64,000 nt of DNA. Source: Mucilaginibacter auburnensis. GTDB taxonomy: Bacteria > Bacteroidota > Bacteroidia > Sphingobacteriales > Sphingobacteriaceae. The stretch spans positions 1,116,001-1,180,000 of the forward strand of contig NZ_PGFJ01000002.1 of NCBI RefSeq assembly GCF_002797815.1, given 5' to 3'. Within the stretch, counting starts at the first letter, position 1. Every line of letters starts with the position of its first letter. The notes under the pieces were generated by a model. The model was given only the letters and a program-made list of their open reading frames with translations, did no database searches and was not told the DNA's origin. The translations under genes and the position numbers were made by a program. Below are positions 1 through 8,591 of this stretch, piece by piece.

Positions 1-1
1 C

Positions 2-1903
2 TTAATTGTTAACAATAGGTTTGCTTGCGCTTGTACCAACTTTATAAATTACCATTCCTGAGTTCATGGGGGCTTTTACTACCGCGCCTTTACTAACGCG
101 GTTGCCCGTAAGTGTTTGGTAAGTTGCTGCGGCAGCTTGCGTAACTGTTTTTTTTGCCGTACTATAAACCGGATACACAGTTGAACCAGGTACGTAGTTG
201 GGCGGTGTAGTACTACTGTTTGAATCTAAGGCAAAGGCTGTTTTAAAAGTAGTAAGATTGTAAAACGTATTCTTGTTGCTGCCGAAGTGATAAACCTGTA
301 TGGTGTTGTTATCATCAGATGGGCGTGAGTAGATGTTATTGTTAAACCTGCCTATAGTGCGGGTATGAACAGCATCAGTAAAGTAAACAAAAGCCATCGC
401 CCTTTGTCCTTTTAGTGCAGTTATTGAGTTATTATAAAAATCAATAGTATTAGAGTAGTTATCTTCCTGCAAGGCAAAACCCACTGCGCAGTTGTAAATA
501 GTGTTATGATGTATTTTAAGTGAATGCCCGTCGTGCAGGTAAATGCCGTTTAAAGGCATATTGAATACAGAAACGTTGGCTATCTCTATATCCGACGCAT
601 TATTATCCAGATACACTCCGCTTACCTCTATTTTAGCAGCTGCACTGCCGGCTATTCCATTTTTGCTGCCATCCAAACAAATACCATCGCCTACGTATCC
701 TGATGTTCCTTTTACAGCCCCGTCTACATATACGCCGCCACCATCGGTAAGCACGTTACAGAAGTTAGATATGGCAAAATCTTTTATAATAATATTAGCG
801 TTGGCAGCATAAATACCGTTATAACCAGTGTTTCTGATGGTATCGCCAACAAACTGGTTGTTATTGCCACGCATAAGTACACCGTTACCGTTAGCCCCGG
901 TGGCAGCAGTGCCGGGTATCATGTTAACATTTGTAATTAGCGAGCTTTTTATAACATTGTTATTAGCGTTGATCATTATACCTGTAGAGTTAACGTTGTT
1001 AACAGTACAATTAATGCAATTAAACCCGGCAGAAGCACTGCGTATGCCTACATGTGCGTAATCAGACAATACGTTAACTGCACTACAGTTCGGCGCCTGA
1101 ACATCTATATTCTGACTATTACCACCTGTAACCCTAACGCCTGATATTTTAATATTAGCGGCTTTTAAGGTAACCGGTGTTTCAACAGCGGAATACTGAG
1201 CAGTAAAAGTTGGCGACTTGGTGGAGTATATAACAATTCTCTGTGTGCGGGCATCGTAATACCAATCTCCTTGCTGGGTACAGGCAGCCACAGCATTTTG
1301 TATAAAATAACCATATCCTTTTTTAGGCGATACGGAAGTTGCTTCGTTATACGTTATAGTAGAACCATTTTGTGCGGTAATGATGCGCTTCTCCAGCATG
1401 TAGTTATCCGTTTTAATTACTACAGTTCCACCAGTAAACTTTTTACCGACCAAACTACCTGTAATACTATTGCCGTTAGCCGACAGAATAGCATCGTAAC
1501 TTGTTTTAGGATACCGGCCTACAGCCTGTTGCACACCATTTATCAACACCATGTTTATGGTGTTACTTGCACCCACTTTTAGCGGGCCAGACTGATACAG
1601 GTTGCCGCCCAATGCCGTCCACGATGATACAGTGTTAAAACCCGAAATTACCGGCAGCGCCCCTGTGCCATACGAACCAATGTTACAGGTAGCCACAAGC
1701 GATCCTGAGAACACGTTGCCCCTTTTAAACAGCACACTGTCTGTTGCTGCAAAACTACCTGCATTCACTTTTGAAATACTTTGCCATGGTGTTGATGCAG
1801 ATGTGCCGTTATTGCTATCGCTCCCCGCGCTGCTTACATAATATTTTGTAGCCGAAGCCCAAAAAGGTAGTAAAACCAGTGTGTATATAAGTAATCTTTT
1901 CAT
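2..1903 (-). CDS. Secreted right-handed beta-helix repeat protein
   Basis: 633-residue exported protein. The chosen start gives a clean signal peptide (MKRLLIYTLV, then Ala-Ser-Ala before TKYYVSSAGSD); an upstream in-frame start would add 26 residues that are not signal-like and is rejected. After an N-terminal Asn/Gly/Ser-rich strand region, the centre (about residues 230-520) has repeated Asn-rich turns such as NNNVIKSS and NNQFVGDTIRNTGYNGI, the usual look of a parallel beta-helix (pectate-lyase-like or CASH fold). Such proteins bind or cleave polysaccharides outside the cell. I see no catalytic signature, so substrate and activity are unknown. The stop codon lies at the very edge of the window, so downstream context is missing. 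Sure of the fold class, not of function. Confidence 0.8.
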   Translation of the reverse strand: MKRLLIYTLVLLPFWASATKYYVSSAGSDSNNGTSASTPWQSISKVNAGSFAATDSVLFKRGNVFSGSLVATCNIGSYGTGALPVISGFNTVSSWTALGGNLYQSGPLKVGASNTINMVLINGVQQAVGRYPKTSYDAILSANGNSITGSLVGKKFTGGTVVIKTDNYMLEKRIITAQNGSTITYNEATSVSPKKGYGYFIQNAVAACTQQGDWYYDARTQRIVIYSTKSPTFTAQYSAVETPVTLKAANIKISGVRVTGGNSQNIDVQAPNCSAVNVLSDYAHVGIRSASAGFNCINCTVNNVNSTGIMINANNNVIKSSLITNVNMIPGTAATGANGNGVLMRGNNNQFVGDTIRNTGYNGIYAANANIIIKDFAISNFCNVLTDGGGVYVDGAVKGTSGYVGDGICLDGSKNGIAGSAAAKIEVSGVYLDNNASDIEIANVSVFNMPLNGIYLHDGHSLKIHHNTIYNCAVGFALQEDNYSNTIDFYNNSITALKGQRAMAFVYFTDAVHTRTIGRFNNNIYSRPSDDNNTIQVYHFGSNKNTFYNLTTFKTAFALDSNSSTTPPNYVPGSTVYPVYSTAKKTVTQAAAATYQTLTGNRVSKGAVVKAPMNSGMVIYKVGTSASKPIVNN

Positions 1904-2260
1904 TGGTATCTGCTTTAATGCGTCGCAACTTATTTGCCGGCTTTTATGTAACGCTAAATTACATTGTTCAAATATACCCACCGGCGTTTTAAGCTTAGCC
2001 GCAAATTATAATTAACAGACTGCCACTTTACGGTTTTGTTTAGTTAAACGGTTTAGATTTTACTATAAGATATTTTTGACATTGAAATACAATGAGTTAA
2101 AAACCTATCTTCTAATCCGAATTTTGGCCACTATGATCAAATAACCTGGTTTACACCAATCCTCAGTTATTAAATAATAGCATCATTAAAACACGTATCA
2201 AATAATGCGCCTTAAAAAAGATAACTTTGCTGGCCCGCTTGGGGATTTAAAATACAATAT
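1904..2260. other. Divergent intergenic region
   Basis: A 357-base AT-rich gap between the beta-helix gene (leftward) and the helicase gene (rightward). It should hold both promoters. The only element I can support is the -7 box listed separately. No RNA gene or clear hairpin is seen. Confidence 0.5.
2222..2229 (+). promoter_or_regulatory. Bacteroidetes-type -7 promoter element
   Basis: TAACTTTG fits the Bacteroidetes sigma-70 -7 consensus TAnnTTTG and lies 31 bases before the ATG of the DEAD-box-like gene. No convincing TTG -33 box is seen at the expected distance, so this is a pattern match only. Confidence 0.45.
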
Positions 2261-3562
2261 ATGACGTGGTTAGATAAATTCAGGCTAAAAAAAGGCCTTA
2301 TACAGGCTTTAAATGAAATAGGTTTTACCACTCCTACACAAATTCAGCAAAAAACGCTGGCACGTATCAGCGGAGGGCAGGATGTAATAGGTGTGGGGCC
2401 GGAAGGGTGCGGCAAAACCACTACTTATATATTAGCCGCACTTAACAAATTTACATATACGCCGGATGGTGTACCTAAAGTTTTGATACTGGTACCTACC
2501 AAAGAAAAAGTTGAAGAGGTAGCAGAAAAGATTGACCAACTCAATAGAAACAAAACCATCTCTATAGTTCAGTTATTCCCCGCTCCCGGCACTGAGGCAC
2601 AAATGAATGCCATGGCCGATGGTGCCGATATTGTAGTTGCAACACCCGACAGGGCGCGTGCCATTTACCTTAAACTTGGTTTGGATGTAAATAAAATTGA
2701 ATTGCTGGTTATTGACGATGCCGAACTGATTGTTAAACAAGGCTTTCAATTGCCGGTTACCGAATTGGCCAATAGCATACCTAAATGCCAGTGCCTTGTT
2801 TTTACCGAAGTACTGCATGAGCGTTTGAACAAACTGATAGCGCCATTTATGAAACAACCTGCCATTGTTGAAGTGGAAGAATTAGGTGAGCCGCAGTTTG
2901 ACACGCTTCCGCAGCTGTTATATGTACTGCCCAACTTTGGCACTAAAGTGAATTTGCTGAACCTGTTTATGCAGGATGAAGAAGTGTTTACCAAAGTAGC
3001 ATTATTTGTAAACACCCGCCCAACTGCCGAGAAATTATACGCCAGCCTTAACAACCGCAAAAATAGCGTTGCTTTATTGAACCCATGGTTTTTTGAGATG
3101 GATGGGTTTACATCTGTACAAGAATTTAGAGATGCTGCTACCCGCGTGCTCATTGTGGTCAATGACGCAGAGCAAAAACCAGAGTTGAACGATATTCCGT
3201 TTCTTATCCACTTTGAATTGCCGGTTGAAAAGGACATTTATATCAACCGGATGATCAATAGATCGCCGGGCGATGACAATGAAACCATGGCAATTACATT
3301 TGCCACAGACCTGGAACTGGCATCGGTTAAAAAAATTGAACAGGCCATTGGTCAAAAAATACAGGTAGGCGATCTACCGGAAGATCTAATCATTGAAAAA
3401 GAGCGCGCACCAGCCGAAACTGCGGAAAAAAAGGCAGCTAAAATAAAAGGAGAGGATAATGCGCCCGGAGCCGCTTTTCACGAAAAGAAAGCCAGCAACG
3501 CCAAAACTTACAATTTAAAGGCAAGTGTAAAAGCTAAAATGAATAAACAGAAAAAGCACTAA
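2261..3562 (+). CDS. DEAD-box helicase-like protein with degenerate motifs
   Basis: 433 residues with the two-RecA-domain layout of DEAD-box RNA helicases. Seen: a Q-motif-like GFTTPTQIQ near residue 22, a Walker [10 protein letters not shown] near residue 46, LVPTK (motif Ia) and TPDR (Ib). Motif II reads DDAE in place of DEAD, motif III SAT is not present (VFTE at the expected place), and the HRxGRxxR motif VI is reduced to NRMINRSPG. The C-terminal tail is Lys/Ala-rich and basic, as in RNA-binding helicase tails. ATP may still bind, but unwinding is doubtful; a role as RNA or ribosome-assembly adaptor is inference. A TAnnTTTG box precedes it. The gene is intact and has ordinary base composition for the window. 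Confidence 0.85.
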   Translation: MTWLDKFRLKKGLIQALNEIGFTTPTQIQQKTLARISGGQDVIGVGPEGCGKTTTYILAALNKFTYTPDGVPKVLILVPTKEKVEEVAEKIDQLNRNKTISIVQLFPAPGTEAQMNAMADGADIVVATPDRARAIYLKLGLDVNKIELLVIDDAELIVKQGFQLPVTELANSIPKCQCLVFTEVLHERLNKLIAPFMKQPAIVEVEELGEPQFDTLPQLLYVLPNFGTKVNLLNLFMQDEEVFTKVALFVNTRPTAEKLYASLNNRKNSVALLNPWFFEMDGFTSVQEFRDAATRVLIVVNDAEQKPELNDIPFLIHFELPVEKDIYINRMINRSPGDDNETMAITFATDLELASVKKIEQAIGQKIQVGDLPEDLIIEKERAPAETAEKKAAKIKGEDNAPGAAFHEKKASNAKTYNLKASVKAKMNKQKKH

Positions 3563-3571
3563 TTGCTACTA

Positions 3572-3785
3572 TCAAAACGAGGTGGAAACGTAAAGGTCTT
3601 CCACCTTTTCTTGCCCAATCGGTTTTACGGAGAAATTTTAGGCTTGATTTAACGCTCGGATTATCATTAAAGCAATTAATACGAATGCGCGACCCCAGTT
3701 CCGGCCAGCCATAGTAAGCCACCAGTTCATTTAATATGGTCTCTAACGTTTTTCCATGAAGCGGATTATTGGGTTGCTGTTGCAT
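3572..3785 (-). pseudogene. VF530/DUF2132-family protein, apparent C-terminal frameshift
   Basis: The N-terminal part ([51 protein letters not shown]) is a clear match to the small VF530 (DUF2132) family of putative DNA-binding proteins. In the open frame the protein then runs on as [10 protein letters not shown] to a stop at 3534, unlike the family. One base over, the next codons read [10 protein letters not shown] and stop at 3572, which is the usual ending of these proteins. The slip lies at an A4 run near 3606-3609. This is a real frameshift or a sequencing error; if it is an error the gene is intact at about 70 residues. The corrected gene also no longer overlaps the convergent helicase gene. 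Confidence 0.75.
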
Positions 3786-3870
3786 TGGTGCAAAGTTAAT
3801 ATAATAGCTAAACGCATGTTGTTGTAAATTACAAAACGCAACAACAGCGTATCAAAAAGTTTATAACAAC

Positions 3871-3896
3871 AAAAGCCCTCGTGTTTGAGGGCTTTT
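3871..3896. terminator. Bidirectional intrinsic terminator
   Basis: A perfect 10-bp stem (AAAAGCCCTC / GAGGGCTTTT) with a 6-base loop and T-runs on both strands. It lies downstream of the leftward small gene ending at 3952, which supports that gene being real. Confidence 0.75.
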
Positions 3897-3951
3897 AAAC
3901 GGGGGGCTCAGATAATTTCCTGTAAGCTATTTATAAGCGTGCTTTATCCTA

Positions 3952-4185
3952 TTAATTGGATAATGAAGTACATTTAAAGTTAAATACACCACGACTGTTA
4001 CTTTGCTCATTTGCCTGCTGTATTCTAACAGTTCTGAAAGAGTAAGGGTAGCCATGTTTACCAACATAACTAAGTTGAGCAATTACTCCAGCTTCCGCGC
4101 CCGGGATAGCATCATATTCAAACTGGCCTGTTTCTGGAACGTCTGACACCAATTTCGGATTTTGTAAAAGTTTTATCTCTAACAT
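3952..4185 (-). CDS. Small hypothetical protein
   Basis: 77 residues from the internal ATG (MLEIKLLQNP); an 8-residue upstream extension of isoleucines is less likely. The sequence has an alternation of polar and hydrophobic residues (VSDVPETGQFEYDAIPG, GVIAQLSYVGKHGYPYSF) suggesting a small beta-rich domain. No signal peptide or membrane segment is visible, and I do not recognise the family. Support for coding is the codon-like composition and a strong terminator just after the stop. There is no clear Shine-Dalgarno site. Confidence 0.45.
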   Translation of the reverse strand: MLEIKLLQNPKLVSDVPETGQFEYDAIPGAEAGVIAQLSYVGKHGYPYSFRTVRIQQANEQSNSRGVFNFKCTSLSN

Positions 4186-4209
4186 TGCGATATTTATAAT
4201 TATTACCAA

Positions 4210-4713
4210 TTATGCTATAAAGATAAATAATAGATCAATTGTTTTAATAAATAAATGATAATTTTAAATATTAAATTTTCACAGCCATATTGTCAAGAAT
4301 ATTAACCGTTTAAATCCTGATATAGCACACGTGTGCAACAGCAGCCATGCGCCAACACACCATTACACTAAGTTGTCCCGCATACATATGCGACTTAGTA
4401 TATCAAATTTAACCCGACCGGTACAACTAACAATTGATTATCAAACTGTTGACTTTCACTTATTGCGCAACGGGACAACTTTTAAGTCAGGAATTTTGAC
4501 TTTAAAATATTCTTAATAAATTAAATATCAGCATGTTGTATATTTTAAAACCAATATACATTTCTGGTCCACCAAATGGGACAGCTTTCAATACACTAAT
4601 TATTATCTGGTGCTGATATCAAATTAATTAAAGGATACCAGGACAACGATATATACTCAGAGATACTACTCGTTGAATGAGTTTAATTACCTGTTTCTAA
4701 AGAAGCATTAAAC
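4210..4713. other. AT-rich gap with repeated GGGACA motifs
   Basis: 504 bases without a convincing gene. It holds a perfect 12-bp palindrome GCACACGTGTGC at 4325-4336, an 11-bp inverted pair (AAGTTGTCCCG at 4370-4380, CGGGACAACTT at 4471-4481), and a third related copy GGGACAGCTT at 4578-4587. The pattern could be the ends of a lost mobile element; nothing proves it. Confidence 0.4.
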
Positions 4714-5601
4714 TTATGACTGATAATCCTTTGAAAAATCGGTTAACAACTGCGCTAACAGCCGGGCTGATTTCTTACGGTAGGCTTCTGCGGGCCACTT
4801 AATAGTTGCTTGCCGAGTCATACCATTCCCTGTTATTTTTATCGCCTTTAGTTGAGGGTAGTTAAAAATGGACGAGGCCATAAGTACGGTGGCCAATTTG
4901 CCGGCACCTACAAGCTGTAAAATCATATTTATATCATTTATCTCCATCAGCATATCCGGTTTGATGTTTTGACGTGAAAGTAACTCGTCAAGGTAATTTC
5001 TGATACTAAAGCCAACCGACGGCAATATCAATGATACATTTTCCAAATGTTTTAAACTAAGCTCCTTTTTTGGGGATAAAGCATGGTTTTGATGTACGAT
5101 CAGCGCGAGGGAGGAAGAAAACAGTTTTTCGGTTTTGTAGCTGCCATTTTTTTCTTCCTGAGAAAAAGAAAGCATCATTTCAATACTGTTGCGGTCAAGT
5201 TTCTCCAATAGATCTTGCGTGGTACCAAAAACAATATCAAATTTGATGTTGGGATGATCTTCAGAAAATTTTGCAATAGCCTGGGTTAGCAAATTAGTTA
5301 AGCCATATGTAACTCCAATCGTCAACGTCCCGGTATTAAGGTCCATCAGGTCTTTCAGGATATCTTTGCCATCATTTGCATCTTTCAGAGTTTTAATAGC
5401 ATATGGCAAAAACATTTTTCCGGCTTCCGTCAAGCGCACTCTTTTTGCGATCCTGTGAAACAATGGAATGCCTAATTCATCTTCAAGTTGTTTTATTTGT
5501 TGCGATAAGGTACTCTGAGTAATAAACGATGCAGCCGAAGCTTCGGTGAAGTTTTCCAGTTCGGCTGCTTTAATAAAATATTTGAGTTGGCGCAGTTCCA
5601 T
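4714..5601 (-). CDS. LysR-family transcriptional regulator
   Basis: 295 residues, the normal length of the family. The N-terminal winged helix-turn-helix is clear (MELRQLKYFIKAAELENFTE, then SFITQSTLSQQIKQLEDELG, residues 1-60), followed by a periplasmic-binding-protein-like effector domain (TGTLTIGVTYGL near residue 90). It is divergent from an uncharacterised gene starting at 5710, with 108 bases between; LysR proteins usually control such a neighbour and themselves. A palindromic candidate operator lies in the gap. The effector is unknown. Confidence 0.92.
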   Translation of the reverse strand: MELRQLKYFIKAAELENFTEASAASFITQSTLSQQIKQLEDELGIPLFHRIAKRVRLTEAGKMFLPYAIKTLKDANDGKDILKDLMDLNTGTLTIGVTYGLTNLLTQAIAKFSEDHPNIKFDIVFGTTQDLLEKLDRNSIEMMLSFSQEEKNGSYKTEKLFSSSLALIVHQNHALSPKKELSLKHLENVSLILPSVGFSIRNYLDELLSRQNIKPDMLMEINDINMILQLVGAGKLATVLMASSIFNYPQLKAIKITGNGMTRQATIKWPAEAYRKKSARLLAQLLTDFSKDYQS

Positions 5602-5620
5602 TATTAAAGATAAGGATGTA

Positions 5621-5635
5621 ATCGGTTTTACCGAT
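5621..5635. promoter_or_regulatory. Candidate LysR operator
   Basis: ATCGGTTTTACCGAT is a perfect 6-bp dyad with a 3-base spacer and contains the T-N11-A pattern of LysR boxes (T at 5622, A at 5634). It lies 20 bases upstream of the LysR start, between the two divergent genes, where an autoregulatory site would be expected. Confidence 0.55.
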
Positions 5636-5709
5636 CAATTATATCGAAAATAAGAGTTTAGACGATTAATACTTATGTGCAACCTTTGATGTATAAAAAT
5701 TAACACATC

Positions 5710-6261
5710 ATGGAAATTCAACAAAACTCTGAAAACGCGCTTTCTCACTCTATTGTTAAAGCAATTATCAACGCTCCAATTGAAAAAGTAAACATAGCCG
5801 ATTGGCTATTTAACCTTCCTGATCAGGAATATCAAAATTGTTCAACAGCTCACATAGCTGCCGGCTTTACCCGAACTTTGAACGGAGAGCCAATGTCTAT
5901 CAATGTTGAGACCATAGGCGGCGCATTAATAGTTCAGCACTACGTTGCTACCGAGTATAGAGCTGATTATTGCAGGATGCTATCAGTTTCTGACACGATA
6001 ACAGCCAACGGCCGCAGTAAAGTTCAGGTACTATGGGAATTAAAAGCTACCAAGTTAGATGAAAATACCTGTGAATATACCAATGAGATACACGCAACGG
6101 CTACACCAGAATTCCTGTCGTTTATAAAAGCGCACAACATTACGCTTGAGCAAGCTGCACATGACCGCCAACAGGCATCAGATGCCCATAATCATGAAGA
6201 AACGCCACTTTTTGCAAAAAGCATTGAAAGAAAAGCGCTGACAGGTAAATACGGTATTTAA
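5710..6261 (+). CDS. Uncharacterised protein, possibly SRPBCC-like
   Basis: 183 residues, no signal peptide, presumably cytoplasmic. The opening HSIVKAIINAPIEKVNIADW resembles the first strand and helix of START/SRPBCC ligand-binding proteins, and the later strands (VQVLWELKATKLDENTCEYT) would fit the curved sheet, but no diagnostic motif is present. The C-terminus is His/Ala-rich (QAAHDRQQASDAHNHEE). It is divergent from a LysR regulator and followed by a strong terminator, so it is a single-gene unit and the likely target of that regulator. Function unknown. Confidence 0.7.
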   Translation: MEIQQNSENALSHSIVKAIINAPIEKVNIADWLFNLPDQEYQNCSTAHIAAGFTRTLNGEPMSINVETIGGALIVQHYVATEYRADYCRMLSVSDTITANGRSKVQVLWELKATKLDENTCEYTNEIHATATPEFLSFIKAHNITLEQAAHDRQQASDAHNHEETPLFAKSIERKALTGKYGI

Positions 6262-6276
6262 AATTTGCTGTTAACA

Positions 6277-6302
6277 AAAGCCCCGCGGGCGTGCGGGGCT
6301 TT
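6277..6302 (+). terminator. Intrinsic terminator
   Basis: Perfect 10-bp GC-rich stem (AAAGCCCCGC / GCGGGGCTTT) with a 6-base loop, 15 bases after the stop of the uncharacterised gene at 5710-6261. Confidence 0.8.
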
Positions 6303-6537
6303 GCTACAGAGGCCGGGTATATTTCGAACCTCCTGATAAATCAGCTGAAGCTTTTAAACAAATTAAAGGTGGCTTAAACGGAGTCCGATTCCTCTACGGG
6401 CTGTTTCAAGATGCAATCATTTTATCAACCTTTCAATAAATACCATGAAAACACCTTTAAAAAACCGTTAAAGCACGTACTAAAATCAAGGCTACGCGAA
6501 ATAACTTTATTCAAATCAATAAATTAAAGCTCTTATT

Positions 6538-7293
6538 ATGGAACGTGTCAAAAATCTTTTCTTACTGTTATTTGCCGCTATTGTCATTACTGGCTGCGGC
6601 AGCAGCAATGCCACGGTAACCTGCAAAAAGGTGGAAAAATTTCAGTCGGATGCCGGGATAATCAACATCCCGCAGTTTAAAGTAGGAGATGCTATTCTAC
6701 TTGATACAGTTAAAAAGGTAGGTACCTTCATCTTAAATTCCGAGATTGCTGATGCCGATATTTCTGCTTCGGCACCTATAGATTCCACAGTGATTTTAAC
6801 AGAAACCGGCTTCGATATTAACTTAAGCGGTGATGTATCAAAAGCAAGTGCAAGCGTACAAGCCAATGTAAAGTCAACGATCTCTCGTAACACGACCTTC
6901 TTTTTAGCAAATAGCGTCCGAAAAAATATATCAAATCCTTTTAACGAGATCAACAAACCAGGCAACATGCCTGCAATTAAATCTGCATTGGTAAACAATA
7001 AAAATACGGTGTGCATGTTTGTTACCGGCATAGTCTATGCTGATAAGTTCGAATTCAGGATAAAAAACAGTGCAGGCGGCTCCGCTAATGCCAATATCCT
7101 CAAATTTGGGAATTTTTCGATACAGATTGCCTACACGTGCCAGGGCGATCTTAAAATAGATGCAAAAAATGGAGGAATATTTTATAAGCCATCTTTCTAT
7201 GGTTTGAATGCCGCAAAAGACCAGTTACTCCTCCAAGCTTTAAAAATTGATTTGTCGGGTTACAATTTCTATCAGGCTTTAAAAGTCTATTAA
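6538..7293 (+). CDS. Putative lipoprotein of unknown function
   Basis: 251 residues. The N-terminus MERVKNLFLLLFAAIVITGC is a lipoprotein signal peptide with the acylated Cys at residue 20. The rest is a soluble, Asn/Ser/Ala-rich domain with an alternating strand pattern (DSTVILTETGFDINLSGDVS) and no cysteines close enough to suggest a cofactor. I do not recognise a family. It is flanked upstream by a terminator and downstream by a decayed gene on the other strand, so it stands alone. Probably exported and membrane-anchored. Confidence 0.7.
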   Translation: MERVKNLFLLLFAAIVITGCGSSNATVTCKKVEKFQSDAGIINIPQFKVGDAILLDTVKKVGTFILNSEIADADISASAPIDSTVILTETGFDINLSGDVSKASASVQANVKSTISRNTTFFLANSVRKNISNPFNEINKPGNMPAIKSALVNNKNTVCMFVTGIVYADKFEFRIKNSAGGSANANILKFGNFSIQIAYTCQGDLKIDAKNGGIFYKPSFYGLNAAKDQLLLQALKIDLSGYNFYQALKVY

Positions 7294-7352
7294 CAACTTA
7301 GTGTCACATGTTCGTCCTTAAAGCCTTATATATTATAACCCCACAATGCGCC

Positions 7353-7850
7353 TCAAAAATTCGGATCAAAATTGAAATAAATAGGATTGGAAAGGGCCAC
7401 CATATTCCCGGTAAGTTTCATTGACATGGGTACCTGCGGATAATCTGCAGGCTTGCCCTCCACTACTACGCGGTAGTAAGTGCGGCCTGTAAGTGCGGGC
7501 GTGTCTGTAAACTCAACCTTCGGGTTTTTAGGGTCAAGTTTGTAAGTATTGAATGAGCCACCGTTCTTAATAACATTAACCGTGTAAGTGGTATCAGCAT
7601 AAGTTTTTTTCGCTTAGCACCACGCTAAACTTAACGGCATTGCCTGTTGATTTAATATTATCTCCCATCATCATATCCGGTTTACCATCCTGATCAACAT
7701 CGGCATAAAACTCCACACGCGGGGTGTAAGGATTGGCGCTTACAGACACCCGCCCGTTGGTTAAAGCATCAACCACACCTTGTTTGGTACGCGTGGCCGC
7801 ACCACGTTTACACAATTCGCCGATGATGACAAGTTGGGTAAAAAAGTAGC
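7353..7850 (-). pseudogene. Truncated, frameshifted remains of a CehA/McbA-like metallohydrolase C-terminus
   Basis: On the minus strand, about residues TRTKQGVVDALTNGRVSVSA and PRVEFYADVDQDGKPDMMMG are readable down to a 7-A run at 7604-7610, where the frame is lost. Adding one A restores TYADTTYTVNV and carries on through EFTDTPALTGRTYYRVVVEG to an ending NPIYFNFDPNF and a stop at 7353. This tail resembles, from memory, the C-terminal region of Bacteroidetes PHP/CehA-McbA metallohydrolases. The N-terminal catalytic part is absent. In another frame, a start-like MSKEQRLIFVDAVAATFLPN at about 7820-7890 may come from a different broken gene. Both truncation and frameshift argue for a pseudogene. 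Confidence 0.6.
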
Positions 7851-8008
7851 CGCTACAGCATCTACAAAGATTAGCCTTTGCTCTTTACTCATCCGGTACT
7901 ATCCATTCGCTCATTAAAAAACGAGCGCTGCTCATTATGAACTATTTTCTGGAAACGCCCATCTATATTTAATCAATGGTTAAATACAATTAGTTTAAAT
8001 AAAGTTCT

Positions 8009-8497
8009 ATGAAAACATTAACTCATATCTTAAGACTAAGTTTAGTAGCGGTATTGCTGACAGGAATAAATGCCTGCAAAAAAAATGATGGTGATAGCGT
8101 TGACTTGAAAGCCGGTGGCACCGGTAGGTATACTTTTGGCGATATAACCGTTAACGCTACCAGAGCCGATTATTTGCTGGCCGATGGTAATGCGTACGTT
8201 TATATATATGGCGAGGCTGCTACCGACATTATGCAACTCAGATTTGATAGGGTTGCCGGTGTCCCCGAAGGTACCTTTAATTATTTATCATCCTCAAACG
8301 CTAATTATAATCCGAAGTACCATTTTTCAGGTGGTTCAATAACCACGGTTTTTAATCCGGGATCTTTAGCGATCACTGCTGGTGAGATCACCATCAGCAA
8401 GAGTGGCGATTCTTACACTATAAAATTTAGTTGTACCATAGGAGCCAATCTGGGCAGATTGAAAGGATCGTATACCGGAAAGCTAACCAGCCGATAA
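8009..8497 (+). CDS. Small putative lipoprotein
   Basis: 162 residues with a lipoprotein signal peptide (MKTLTHILRLSLVAVLLTGINACKK, lipobox Cys at 23). The mature part is beta-rich with many Gly/Tyr/Ser (GRYTFGDITVNATRADYLL, GEITISKSGDSYTIKFSC) and two further Cys-free strands, typical of Bacteroidetes cell-surface lipoproteins of unknown function. It lies 94 bases before a collagen-like lipoprotein in the same direction, so the two may be made together. No enzyme motif is seen. Confidence 0.75.
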   Translation: MKTLTHILRLSLVAVLLTGINACKKNDGDSVDLKAGGTGRYTFGDITVNATRADYLLADGNAYVYIYGEAATDIMQLRFDRVAGVPEGTFNYLSSSNANYNPKYHFSGGSITTVFNPGSLAITAGEITISKSGDSYTIKFSCTIGANLGRLKGSYTGKLTSR

Positions 8498-8591
8498 CAA
8501 AAAACGCGATAGGAAAAATTCAATGATCTACAGCGTTGATCCTTCGGTTTCCTCACTTTGAATTGATCTCATACAAATAACAAAAAGACTT

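Noticed and set aside
4331..4516. 61-residue open frame on the plus strand
   Set aside because: It crosses the repeated GGGACA motifs, has no coding-like composition and no recognisable product.
6538..7293. Secretion or toxin role for the lipoprotein
   Set aside because: No motif or partner gene supports any function beyond being a lipoprotein.
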